NCBI GenBank assembly: GCA_030836705.1
Contig: JAUPLZ010000343.1
Location: 1-19,193 of the forward strand
Source of the DNA: Campylobacterota bacterium
GTDB lineage: Bacteria; Campylobacterota; Campylobacteria; Campylobacterales; SZUA-545
Reading direction: 5' to 3'
DNA length: 19,193 nucleotides
Shown: piece by piece, positions 7,324-15,089 of the stretch
Layout of the letters: every line of letters begins with the position of its first letter
Position numbering within the stretch: position 1 is the stretch's first letter
Translations under genes and position numbers: made by a program
The notes under the pieces: model-generated
The model's database searches: none
Told to the model about the DNA's origin: nothing
What the model saw: the letters and a program-made list of their open reading frames with translations, nothing else

Positions 7324-8502
7324 CTATTGGATATTTTTTGACGCACCAGTGGAAACCATTGCCACCTTTGTGATACCCTTGCTTTGAAGATTTGCATAGT
7401 AAATAAGCTTATCAATTTTTGGCGCAATATTCGCGAGATATGTTTTTCTCTCTTTGCCTTGAAGCCCTTCTTTTCTTATTCCCTTTAGTTTGCTTGGATT
7501 AAGAGGAGTTTCTTTTTGGTATAACCCAAAGTGAAGATGAGGTCCGGTTGACATTCCTGTACTTCCGACAAAAGCTAAGGCATCCCCTTGCTTGACATAA
7601 GCATCTCTTCTAATGCCTTTTGCATATCCGTTAAGATGCGCATATAGCGTTCGGTAGCCGTTATTGTGCTGAACTATTACCGTTTTTCCGTAGCCGCTTT
7701 TTGTGCCTGCAAATATAACCCTTCCGTTCGCAACACTCCACACTTTTGTGCCGGTTGGCGCTGAAAAATCTATACCGTTGTGCGGTCTATATGTTCTAAG
7801 TACAGGATGAAGTCTGTTTGAAGAGAAAGTGGAGCTGATTCTCTTAAAATTTAAAGGGTATTTTAAAAACATTCCTTGAATAGGTCTTGCTTTTTCGTCA
7901 AAATATCCTTCTGCTTTTTTGTCATAAAAAGCATAATGCCTTCTTTTGTTTGCTTCAACAAAAGCAGCGTCTATGTTTGGAGTACCCCATGTTTTGCCTA
8001 GTCTCACTTTTCTTTTGTAAAGAACAGAGACTTTATCGCCTTTTCTTAAGTCTTTGCTAAAGTCTACCGAGTCTTTAAAAATAGCCATTAATTCAACGGC
8101 TAATTTCGAATTGCCGGTGATTGATTTTAGGTCATATGAAAGAGAGTTTTCAACTTCAAAGCTTATGCTTTCTTTTTGTTCTATGTACTCTACCGGTACA
8201 AGTTCAAGAACATATTCTTGATTATTGTTTTTATGCAAAGATAGCTGCATATCCTCAGTTAACGGTATTAGTGCTTGTCTTAATTTGCCGTTTTCATCTA
8301 CTAGAATGTGATATTCCATGCCTTCATAAATTATCTCTGCAAGCTCTTGAGCTTCGATATCAAGATTGTAGTATAGTTCTCTTGGAATTTGATATTTGTC
8401 TAAAAAATTTAAAAAAGTTTGACTTTTCCCCCATTTCATCTCAGTAACGGTTGATGAAAAAAGCCAAGAAGTAAATAAAATAAAAGCAATTAAAAACTTC
8501 AT
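7324..8502 (-). CDS. M23 zinc peptidase, Csd3/HdpA-like peptidoglycan hydrolase
   Basis: 392 residues. Signal peptide at 1-17 (MKFLIAFILFTSWLFSS). Residues about 20-215 form the N-terminal region that in H. pylori Csd3/HdpA (about 400 residues) covers the active site and is thought to inhibit the enzyme. The LytM catalytic domain is at about 220-345: H241 and D245 (PHNGIDFSAPTG), H289 (YAHLN), and H322-x-H324 (PHLHFGLY), the zinc ligands and catalytic histidines of M23. Csd3 acts as a D,D-endopeptidase/carboxypeptidase on periplasmic peptidoglycan and helps set helical cell shape; equivalence here rests on length and layout. It is transcribed divergently from an operon rich in cell-wall genes, and followed with no gap by rsmE. 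RBS AAAGG, ATG start. Confidence 0.88.
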   Translation of the reverse strand: MKFLIAFILFTSWLFSSTVTEMKWGKSQTFLNFLDKYQIPRELYYNLDIEAQELAEIIYEGMEYHILVDENGKLRQALIPLTEDMQLSLHKNNNQEYVLELVPVEYIEQKESISFEVENSLSYDLKSITGNSKLAVELMAIFKDSVDFSKDLRKGDKVSVLYKRKVRLGKTWGTPNIDAAFVEANKRRHYAFYDKKAEGYFDEKARPIQGMFLKYPLNFKRISSTFSSNRLHPVLRTYRPHNGIDFSAPTGTKVWSVANGRVIFAGTKSGYGKTVIVQHNNGYRTLYAHLNGYAKGIRRDAYVKQGDALAFVGSTGMSTGPHLHFGLYQKETPLNPSKLKGIRKEGLQGKERKTYLANIAPKIDKLIYYANLQSKGITKVAMVSTGASKNIQ

Positions 8503-8529
8503 GCTGTACCTTTATAATAAAAAGATTGA

Positions 8530-8538
8530 ATCGTAACA
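8530..8538 (-). promoter_or_regulatory. Extended -10 promoter of csd3-like gene
   Basis: TGT then TACGAT on the minus strand, about 28 nt before the ATG of the M23 peptidase, within the 115-nt divergent region 8503-8617. No -35 match is seen. Confidence 0.45.
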
Positions 8539-8574
8539 TAAGAAACTTTATAAAAATCGGAAAAAGCTGAAAAA

Positions 8575-8583
8575 TGTTAAAAT
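8575..8583 (+). promoter_or_regulatory. Extended -10 promoter of the AAA-PAP2-DedA-UppP-ABC-PBP operon
   Basis: TGT then TAAAAT, 34 nt before the TTG start at 8618, followed by an AAAAAAAGG ribosome binding site at 8601-8609. It lies about 40 bp from the opposing csd3 promoter, so the two units could be co-regulated. No -35 consensus is apparent. Confidence 0.55.
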
Positions 8584-8617
8584 ATATCGTATTTTACGGA
8601 TAAAAAAAGGTTTTTGA

Positions 8618-10351
8618 TTGAAATATTTAATAGAATTTTTAGAGAGTAAGGATACCAAAAAGACAAAAATTTATGCACAGCTTAAATGTTCGGAAAAAGA
8701 GCTAAAAATCATAAAGCATATGACTAAAGAGTATCTTAACGGGCTTTCTGAAATAACAGTGATAGATATTTTGATTGGTATTTTTGGCAAAGAGGGTTAT
8801 GCTCATATTAAAGAGATACAAACTATAAAAGATTTAATAGATTTAGGCTGGATTGTTCTAAACACAATTCATCATATAAAAACAAGCGAAATAGCGTCGC
8901 TAGAGATTTTACATAGTTCTGTTTCGCTTAGCAGTACTTTTTTGAAGCTTTTAGAAGACGGTTCTTTGGAATTTGCGCTTCCTGAGCTTAAAGAATACTC
9001 AGATCATTTGGAATATCTGCAAGATCAGTTTTTGCGTATAGAGCTATACCAAAAACTTCTTTCAATCAGACAAAGTTATGACCAGACCTCGCCAAACTTT
9101 AAAAGAATAAAAAGCAAACTAGGGCTTTTGGAAAATCAAATAACCGAGAGAATAAAAATAACAAAAACTCCGGTGCAGCTTGAAGAACTTTTTAAAGAGC
9201 ACAGTTTAAATGAAAGAGAGCAGATAATATTTTTAGCACTCTTAAAAGAGGAGTACTCTTCGACTGATGATAATTTAAGAGAGATGAATGTTCTTATAGA
9301 TTTGATTAGTTTTGATGATTATGAGAAGATAAAAAATAGAGAGCTTTTAGAAGACAGCTCTGTTCTTATTGAAAAAGGGATAGTTGACTATGACGAGATG
9401 TTAAGTCCTTTTGGCGGAATAAGCCGTTCTTTTTACATTAATGATGAGGTTTTGCAAGAAATTATTCATCCAAATAAAAAGAAAAAAACACAAAAAATCA
9501 AACTCGATTCTCTCATAAAAGAGCAAGAGATATTTGAGCATATCGAGCCAAAAACTACCTTAGAAGATGTAGTGCTTCATAAAAACACAAGAGAGATGAT
9601 AAATACCCTGCTAAAGCAAGTGGATAAAAATGTAATAAACTTGCTTAAAAACTGGGGAATAAGAGATAAAAAAGCCGGAATTGATGCGAAGATAATTTTC
9701 TACGGCACTCCAGGAACCGGCAAAACCATGACGGCACTTTCGCTTGGAAAATCTCTAAAAAAACAGGTTATAAGTTTTGATTGCAGCAAAATTCTCTCAA
9801 TGTACATCGGAGAGAGTGAAAAAAATGTAAGAAAAATATTCGACAGCTACAAAGAGATAGCCGAAAAAACAAAAAGTGAGCCGATACTGCTTTTAAACGA
9901 AGCAGACCAATTCTTAAGCAGCAGAAGCGCGGGTGCCGGAAGCAGTGCTGATAAAATGCACAATCAAATGCAAAATATATTCTTAGAGCAAATAGAGAGA
10001 TTTCAAGGGGTTTTGATTGCTACGACAAACCTATTGGAAAATATCGATAATGCTTTTAGCAGAAGATTTAACTATAAAATAAAATTTGAAAAACCGGATC
10101 TTGCGCAAAGATTAGAGCTTTGGGGTAAGATGATGCCAAAAAATGCTCCAATGGCGGATGATGTTGATTTTGGCAAGCTTGCAAAATATGAACTAACGGG
10201 CGGGCAGATAGATTTAATCATAAAAAATACGGCTTATTCGGTGGCGGCAAAAGAGAATCCTATTTTTACTTTGGATGATTTTGTTTTGATGATTAAAAAA
10301 GAGTTAAGCGGGAATTTTGACAGTGAGAAAATAATGGGATTTCATAAGTGA
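8618..10351 (+). CDS. CDC48-like AAA family ATPase with Asn in Walker B
   Basis: 577 residues. The N-terminal ~310 residues are mostly charged and helical without a recognised domain. The AAA module occupies about 315-565: Walker A GTPGTGKT (363-370), Walker B LLLNEAD (424-430), in which N427 replaces the usual first acidic residue while E428 is kept, sensor 1 IATTN (N471), and arginine-finger region AFSRRF (479-484). The second region of homology, a small lid domain, follows. Related single-module proteins, annotated as CDC48-like, occur in Campylobacter; their substrates are unknown to me. The start is TTG 8618, supported by AAAAGG 8 nt upstream. It is the first gene of a chain of overlapping cell-envelope genes; its stop overlaps the next start by 4 nt. 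A remodelling role on membrane or cell-wall partners is inference from context. Confidence 0.85.
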   Translation: MKYLIEFLESKDTKKTKIYAQLKCSEKELKIIKHMTKEYLNGLSEITVIDILIGIFGKEGYAHIKEIQTIKDLIDLGWIVLNTIHHIKTSEIASLEILHSSVSLSSTFLKLLEDGSLEFALPELKEYSDHLEYLQDQFLRIELYQKLLSIRQSYDQTSPNFKRIKSKLGLLENQITERIKITKTPVQLEELFKEHSLNEREQIIFLALLKEEYSSTDDNLREMNVLIDLISFDDYEKIKNRELLEDSSVLIEKGIVDYDEMLSPFGGISRSFYINDEVLQEIIHPNKKKKTQKIKLDSLIKEQEIFEHIEPKTTLEDVVLHKNTREMINTLLKQVDKNVINLLKNWGIRDKKAGIDAKIIFYGTPGTGKTMTALSLGKSLKKQVISFDCSKILSMYIGESEKNVRKIFDSYKEIAEKTKSEPILLLNEADQFLSSRSAGAGSSADKMHNQMQNIFLEQIERFQGVLIATTNLLENIDNAFSRRFNYKIKFEKPDLAQRLELWGKMMPKNAPMADDVDFGKLAKYELTGGQIDLIIKNTAYSVAAKENPIFTLDDFVLMIKKELSGNFDSEKIMGFHK

Positions 10352-10965
10352 CCAAAGATAAAGCTTGGATTTACTGGTCTTTAATGCTCTATGCCGCATT
10401 TGGTATTTTTGCATATTTTTATCTTGATATTCCGGTAGCTTCATTTTTTAGAGTTTATGAAGATAGGTTTTTTGAGGATTTTTTTACGACTCTTTCGATT
10501 GCGGGCGAGTCGCATTGGTTTATAGCAAGCGGGTTTGTTGTTTATTTAATTTATAGAAAAAAAAATGAAATTTATGCAAAAAGAGCTCTTTTTCTTTTTT
10601 TCTCGGTAGGACTTTCTGGAATAATTTCAGGGATAATAAAAGGCACTGCGGGAAGATATAGACCGGTAAAATTTTTTAAAGAAAATCTTTATGGGTTTGA
10701 CGGATGGCATTTTAATGAATACAAATTTAACTCTTTTCCGTCAGGTCACACTACTACCGCGTTTGCGGTCGGTGTAGCGCTTGCTATTATGTTTCCAAAA
10801 TATAAGGTTTATTTTATATTGTTTGGTTTTTTTATAGCATTTACAAGAATAAGTACGACGGTTCACTATCTAAGCGATACAATTGCCGGCGCATTTATAG
10901 GAAGCGTTGTTGCTGTTTTTCTCTATAAAAAATATTTTAAAGGAATTGATTGTTCAAAGAAATAG
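10348..10965 (+). CDS. PAP2-family membrane phosphatase
   Basis: 205 residues, integral membrane. All three PAP2 active-site motifs are present: K98...RYRP (KGTAGRYRP), PSGH at 131-134, and R167 to H173 to D177 (TRISTTVHYLSD), where H173 would be the nucleophile. Hydrophobic segments lie at about 10-35, 57-70, 80-98, 136-150, 154-167 and 178-195. Such enzymes dephosphorylate undecaprenyl diphosphate, phosphatidylglycerol phosphate or lipid A, and the sequence alone does not decide. The position next to DedA and UppP favours undecaprenyl diphosphate or another envelope lipid. The start is GTG 10348, overlapping the AAA gene stop as GTGA; the stop lies 16 nt inside the DedA gene. Confidence 0.9.
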   Translation: MTKDKAWIYWSLMLYAAFGIFAYFYLDIPVASFFRVYEDRFFEDFFTTLSIAGESHWFIASGFVVYLIYRKKNEIYAKRALFLFFSVGLSGIISGIIKGTAGRYRPVKFFKENLYGFDGWHFNEYKFNSFPSGHTTTAFAVGVALAIMFPKYKVYFILFGFFIAFTRISTTVHYLSDTIAGAFIGSVVAVFLYKKYFKGIDCSKK

Positions 10966-11558
10966 TTGATTTTATACTGCAAAGTGTATCGGATATGGGT
11001 TATTTGGGAGTGTTTTTTTTGATGGTTCTTGAGAGTTCTTTTTTTCCTTTTCCGTCGGAAGTCGTGATGATTCCCGCAGGTTATCTGGCAAGCAAGGGCG
11101 AGATGAATATTTTTGCCGTTCTTTTTTCAGGCATAGCCGGTTCATTGGCAGGTGCTCTTTTTAATTATTATTTCGCCTTAAAGCTCGGTAGAAAATTTCT
11201 TCTAAAGTATGGAAAGTATATGTTGATTCACGAGAGAAATATCTTCAAAATGGAGCAGTTTTTTGAAAAGCACGGGCATATTTCCACTTTTAGCGGCAGA
11301 CTTATTCCCGGAGTAAGACAATACATCTCTTTGCCTGCTGGAATAGCAAGAATGGATTTAAAACAGTTTATGTTTTTTACTACGCTCGGCGCTGGGATTT
11401 GGGTTTTGATTCTTACTCTGCTTGGTTATTTTATAGGTGCTAATGAAACCTTGATAAAAGATTATCTTCATCAAATAGTGATTTTTACGATAGTTTTTTT
11501 AATCATCGTTGGATTGGTTTATATCGCATACAAAAGAAGAGGTTTTAAAACAAAATGA
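10950..11558 (+). CDS. DedA family membrane protein
   Basis: 202 residues, integral membrane. The DedA (SNARE-associated/VTT) signatures are clear: E28-SS-FFPFPSE-VVMIPAGYLAS near the N-terminus, and FSGRLIPGVRQYISLPAGIARM (114-135) with R117 and R123, followed by a membrane helix with AGIWV. Some DedA proteins (UptA-type) translocate undecaprenyl phosphate back to the cytoplasmic face; others affect phosphatidylethanolamine distribution. Neighbouring PAP2, UppP and PBP genes suggest the first role here, but that is inference. The start is TTG 10950 with AAAGGAA 5-6 nt upstream, 16 nt inside the PAP2 gene. Its stop overlaps the uppP start as ATGA. Confidence 0.92.
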   Translation: MFKEIVDFILQSVSDMGYLGVFFLMVLESSFFPFPSEVVMIPAGYLASKGEMNIFAVLFSGIAGSLAGALFNYYFALKLGRKFLLKYGKYMLIHERNIFKMEQFFEKHGHISTFSGRLIPGVRQYISLPAGIARMDLKQFMFFTTLGAGIWVLILTLLGYFIGANETLIKDYLHQIVIFTIVFLIIVGLVYIAYKRRGFKTK

Positions 11559-12325
11559 CAATTTTTGAATCAATAGTTCTTGGAATAGTAGAGGGAATTA
11601 CCGAATTTTTGCCTATCTCTTCAACAGCGCATATGATACTTGCTTCAAAAATGATGGGCTTAGAACAAAACGCAATCCACACTACTTTTGAAGTGGCAAT
11701 ACAGCTTGGCGCTGTTTTATCGGTGCTTTTTTTGTATAAAGACAAGCTTTTTCAATCGCTTTCTATTTGGATTAAAATAGCTATAGCATTTATTCCCATG
11801 GGAATGCTTGGATTTTTATTTCACTCGCAAATCAAATCCCTTTTTGCAGATAGCAATCTTATTTATTGGATGTTTATTGTCGGCGGAGTTATTTTTATTT
11901 TGGTTGAATGGCGATACAAAGAGAGCGAATGCACTATGAATACGCTAGAAAAAATAGACTACAAGACTGCTCTAAAAATAGGACTATTTCAAGCGTTTGC
12001 ATTAATTCCCGGTGTCTCAAGGGCGGGAGCTTCAATAATAGGAGCTATGCTTGTCGGCGTAAACAGAAAAGAGGCGACAGAATTTTCTTTTTTACTAGCG
12101 ATTCCTACAATGTTTGCGGCAACCGGACTTGATGTCGTAAAAAACCACAACTCGATGCAGCTTGATGATTGGAGTGTGCTTGCTGTTGGTTTTGTGACGG
12201 CTTTTGCTGTGGCATATTTAACGATAAAGCTTTTTTTAGATTTTATATCCAAATTTAGCTTTGTTTCGTTCGGTGTTTATAGAATTATTTTAGGATTGTT
12301 GTTTTTATTTGTGATTCAAATATGA
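11555..12325 (+). CDS. uppP: Undecaprenyl-diphosphate phosphatase UppP (BacA)
   Basis: 256 residues. Removes a phosphate from undecaprenyl diphosphate released by peptidoglycan polymerisation, regenerating the C55-P carrier; overexpression is classically linked to bacitracin resistance. Motif 1 is EGITEFLPISSTAH (E13, E17, H26) and motif 2 is PGVSRAGASI (152-161, R156), matching the catalytic (E/Q)xxxE and PGxSRSxxT-type signatures. Ala stands where E. coli has Gly in SSTGH, and Ala for Ser in SRSG; both are conservative. Multiple membrane helices follow. ATG 11555 overlaps the dedA stop by 4 nt, and the stop overlaps the next ATG by 4 nt. Confidence 0.96.
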   Translation: MTIFESIVLGIVEGITEFLPISSTAHMILASKMMGLEQNAIHTTFEVAIQLGAVLSVLFLYKDKLFQSLSIWIKIAIAFIPMGMLGFLFHSQIKSLFADSNLIYWMFIVGGVIFILVEWRYKESECTMNTLEKIDYKTALKIGLFQAFALIPGVSRAGASIIGAMLVGVNRKEATEFSFLLAIPTMFAATGLDVVKNHNSMQLDDWSVLAVGFVTAFAVAYLTIKLFLDFISKFSFVSFGVYRIILGLLFLFVIQI

Positions 12326-13014
12326 TAAAAGTAAACAAACTTACGATTGCGCACAATAATAAAAAGCTTCTTGATGTAAGTTTTGAAATAAAAAACTCTC
12401 TAGCGATGGTAGGAATGAGCGGCAGCGGAAAGTCTTTGACTTTAAAAGCCATATTAGGCATGCTGCCCTCAAGTATGGAGCTTGAGATTGATATAAAAAG
12501 TGATTTTGAGCTAAAAAGAGGCGAGAGCGTTGTCTTAATCCCTCAAAATCCGTTTACATCACTAAACCCGATGAGTAAAATTCATAAGCAGTTTTTTGTT
12601 CCGAAAGAGAGAATTAAAGAGCTTTTAGGATTGGTGGATTTGGATGCCGATACGCTTGAAAAGTTTCCATCAGAGCTTAGCGGCGGTCAGCTTCAAAGGG
12701 TGGTTATAGCTATAGCGCTTTCGCATAAACCAAAACTTTTGCTTTTGGATGAACCGACTACGGCACTTGATAGTGCTACAAAAAACAATATAATTGCGCT
12801 TTTGAAAAAACTACAAAAAGAGATGGGGTTTTATCTGCTTTTTGTCTCTCACGATATGGCAAGCGTCGAGAATTTGTGTGGAGAGATTGTGGTTTTAAAA
12901 AACGGCTCAATAATAGAGTTTGGTGGTTTGGAAAATATTATAAAAAACCCAAAAGAAGAGTATACAAAAAGTTTAATTGACTCAAATTTTAAATATAGAA
13001 CATGGAGAGAATGA
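12322..13014 (+). CDS. Lone DppD/NikD-like ABC transporter ATPase
   Basis: 230 residues, cytoplasmic ATPase. Walker A GMSGSGKS (31-38), Q-loop IPQNPFTSLNP (73-83), signature LSGGQLQRV (119-127), Walker B LLLLDEP (139-145), D-loop ALDS (148-151) and H-loop VSHD (H177) are all intact, so it should hydrolyse ATP. The Q-loop style is that of the oligopeptide/dipeptide/nickel import family. It stops soon after the YTKSL that corresponds to the family's HPYTR-x-L, so the C-terminal oligopeptide domain of DppD (about 320 residues) is missing. No permease or binding protein is nearby. ATG 12322 overlaps uppP by 4 nt. Its partner is unknown; it could serve permeases elsewhere or act with the envelope genes around it. 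Confidence 0.85.
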   Translation: MIKVNKLTIAHNNKKLLDVSFEIKNSLAMVGMSGSGKSLTLKAILGMLPSSMELEIDIKSDFELKRGESVVLIPQNPFTSLNPMSKIHKQFFVPKERIKELLGLVDLDADTLEKFPSELSGGQLQRVVIAIALSHKPKLLLLDEPTTALDSATKNNIIALLKKLQKEMGFYLLFVSHDMASVENLCGEIVVLKNGSIIEFGGLENIIKNPKEEYTKSLIDSNFKYRTWRE

Positions 13015-15014
13015 TGAAGATTTTAAAAAGAATCTTGCTTGTGATATTTGTTTTAGTAATATCTATTATTGCTTACGGCATATATCTTTTTAATAATGGC
13101 GATATTGATGAACTTATTAATTATAAGCCAAAGCTAACAACACAGGTTTTTGATAAAAATAACAACCTTTTAGCAAATGTTTTTGAAGATCAGCACAGAG
13201 TTTATGCCAATTTTGAAGAGATTCCGCCAAGACTTATCGAAGCGATGATTGCTATCGAAGATACTGCATTTTTTGAACACAAAGGATTGAATTTCGAGGC
13301 GATTATTAGAGCGGCTTATAAGGTAGCACTTGCCGGAAAAGCGGTTGAAGGAGCTAGTACTATTACACAGCAGCTTGTAAAAAATGTACTTTTGACAAGA
13401 GAAAAAACGGTATTAAGAAAATTTAAAGAGGCGTTTCTTTCAATAAGAGTAGAAAGAGAGCTTTCAAAAGAGATGATTTTAGAGAGATATTTAAATGAAA
13501 TATATTTTGGACACGGATATTACGGAATAAAAACAGCCTCAAGAGGGTATTTTAAAAAAGAACCACATGAGCTTACGCTAAAAGAGATAGCGGTTCTTTG
13601 TGGACTTCCAAGAGCTCCTAGTTTTTATGACCCGACAAAACACAAGGAGATGTCAAACGCAAGAGCAAATACGGTGCTTGAGAGGATGATGCATTTGGGC
13701 TGGATAAATGAAAAAGAGTATCAAAATGCTATTGCCCAAACTCCAATTGTCTATGATGAACCCGTTAGTCAAAATATAGCTCCTTATGTAGTAGAGGCTG
13801 TCATGAAAGAGCTTTCTAGTGAGTTTAAAGATATAAAAAACGGCGGATATTCTGTTTATACCACTATAGATAGCGAAGCTCAAAAAATTGCAAATGAAGC
13901 TCTTCTGTATGGTTATAGAATCGTCACGCAGAGAAATAAAAATATTTTAACCGATGCAGATATGTTTGATGGAAATTTATCAGAAGCAGATAGAAACGCT
14001 AGCAATAACTATAATGTTTCAAAGTTTAACGGGGCAATAGTATCGATTGAGCAAGAGAGCGGAAAGATTATCGCTATGAGCGGCGGAATCAATTATTACA
14101 AGAGTCCTTTTAATAGAGCAATGAGAGCCAAAAGGCAGACAGGAAGTAGCTTTAAGCCATTTTTGTATCTTGCGGCTTTTGATTTGGGATACTCTCCGGC
14201 ATCGCCTGTTGCCGATATTTCAAGAACATACAAATTTAAAGTAAGCGAAGATGAAGAAAAAATCTGGAGACCTGAAAATTATGAGAGAAATTTCGTAGGC
14301 TTAATGAGTGCTAGAGAAGCAGTAACACACTCTAGGAATCTCGCGTCTATAAATCTTCTTGATGATATAGGATTAAATCTGATTCGCGAAAGGCTTTCCC
14401 TGTATGGTTTTACCAATCTTTCCAACGATTTGTCTTTGGCGCTTGGAACCTTGACTCTTACCCCGATGGAAATGAGTGAATATATGACTATTATTTCCAA
14501 CTACGGCGAAAAAGTAAAACCGTATCTTGTAGAAAAAGTTCAAAAAGCAAACGGCGAAACAAAATTTTATAAAACATCAAAAAGAAGAGTTACAACCAAA
14601 GAGCAGGCGTATCTTATGATAGATGTTATGAAAGATGTTGTAGAAAGAGGAACTGGAAAAGCGGCAAAACCGATAGGAATAGAGACCGCCGGAAAAACAG
14701 GTACGACAAATGATAACAAAGATGCATGGTTTTGCGGGTTTACTCCTTCGACTCAAACGGTAATTTGGTTCGGAAATGACGATAGCACTCAGATAGCAAG
14801 GGGCGAGACCGGCGGAAGAACGGCTGCGCCGGTTTTTAAATTTTATTATGAAAAACTGTTAAAAGCCCGTCCGGAAATGATTAGACATTTTGTTAGACCA
14901 GAAGGAGTTCGTGAAGTACAAATAAACGGCAAAAAAGAGATATTTACCGACATATCCAAGCCGCCGATGGCAAACAAAATGATAGAGCCTGCAAAAGAGG
15001 AGCTTCTTTTTTAG
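13014..15014 (+). CDS. mrcA: Class A penicillin-binding protein (PBP1A-type)
   Basis: 666 residues from ATG 13014. Bifunctional peptidoglycan glycosyltransferase/transpeptidase, anchored by an N-terminal helix (KRILLVIFVLVISIIAYGIYLF) with the bulk in the periplasm. The GT51 domain has EDTAFFEH (catalytic E82), GASTITQQLVKN and RVERELSKEMILERYLNEIYFG. The transpeptidase domain has SSFK (nucleophile S378), SRN (440-442) and KTGT (561-564), so the enzyme looks complete. Three in-frame ATGs lie at 13002, 13011 and 13014; GGAGAG at 13004-13009 fits 13014 best and cannot serve 13002. The start overlaps the ABC gene stop. A long hairpin covers its own stop codon (14983-15020). Confidence 0.94.
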   Translation: MKILKRILLVIFVLVISIIAYGIYLFNNGDIDELINYKPKLTTQVFDKNNNLLANVFEDQHRVYANFEEIPPRLIEAMIAIEDTAFFEHKGLNFEAIIRAAYKVALAGKAVEGASTITQQLVKNVLLTREKTVLRKFKEAFLSIRVERELSKEMILERYLNEIYFGHGYYGIKTASRGYFKKEPHELTLKEIAVLCGLPRAPSFYDPTKHKEMSNARANTVLERMMHLGWINEKEYQNAIAQTPIVYDEPVSQNIAPYVVEAVMKELSSEFKDIKNGGYSVYTTIDSEAQKIANEALLYGYRIVTQRNKNILTDADMFDGNLSEADRNASNNYNVSKFNGAIVSIEQESGKIIAMSGGINYYKSPFNRAMRAKRQTGSSFKPFLYLAAFDLGYSPASPVADISRTYKFKVSEDEEKIWRPENYERNFVGLMSAREAVTHSRNLASINLLDDIGLNLIRERLSLYGFTNLSNDLSLALGTLTLTPMEMSEYMTIISNYGEKVKPYLVEKVQKANGETKFYKTSKRRVTTKEQAYLMIDVMKDVVERGTGKAAKPIGIETAGKTGTTNDNKDAWFCGFTPSTQTVIWFGNDDSTQIARGETGGRTAAPVFKFYYEKLLKARPEMIRHFVRPEGVREVQINGKKEIFTDISKPPMANKMIEPAKEELLF

Positions 15015-15020
15015 GCTCTA
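14983..15020. other. 38-nt two-part hairpin spanning the PBP stop codon
   Basis: Outer arms TAGAGCCT (14983-14990) and AGGCTCTA (15013-15020) pair perfectly over 8 bp. After a 2x2 mismatch, inner arms AAAAGA and TCTTTT pair over 6 bp around the 6-nt loop GGAGCT. The TAG stop sits in the right arm. There is no T-run after it, so it is not a textbook intrinsic terminator; it could end the operon weakly or protect the mRNA 3' end. Confidence 0.5.
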
Positions 15021-15048
15021 TGTGCGAAACTATTTGTTAATCTTTGTA

Positions 15049-15057
15049 TGATAAAAT
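15049..15057 (+). promoter_or_regulatory. Extended -10 promoter of peb4-fba
   Basis: TG, one base, then TAAAAT, about 33 nt before the ATG at 15090, within the 75-nt gap after the PBP gene. An AAAAGGA ribosome binding site precedes the ATG. The upstream DNA is T-rich without a clear -35 box. Confidence 0.55.
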
Positions 15058-15089
15058 CTTGCAACTCTTAAATAAAAAAAGGAAAATTA

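Noticed and set aside
13002..13013. ATG 13002 as start of the penicillin-binding protein
   Set aside because: The only ribosome binding site, GGAGAG at 13004-13009, lies downstream of it; ATG 13014 is correctly spaced.
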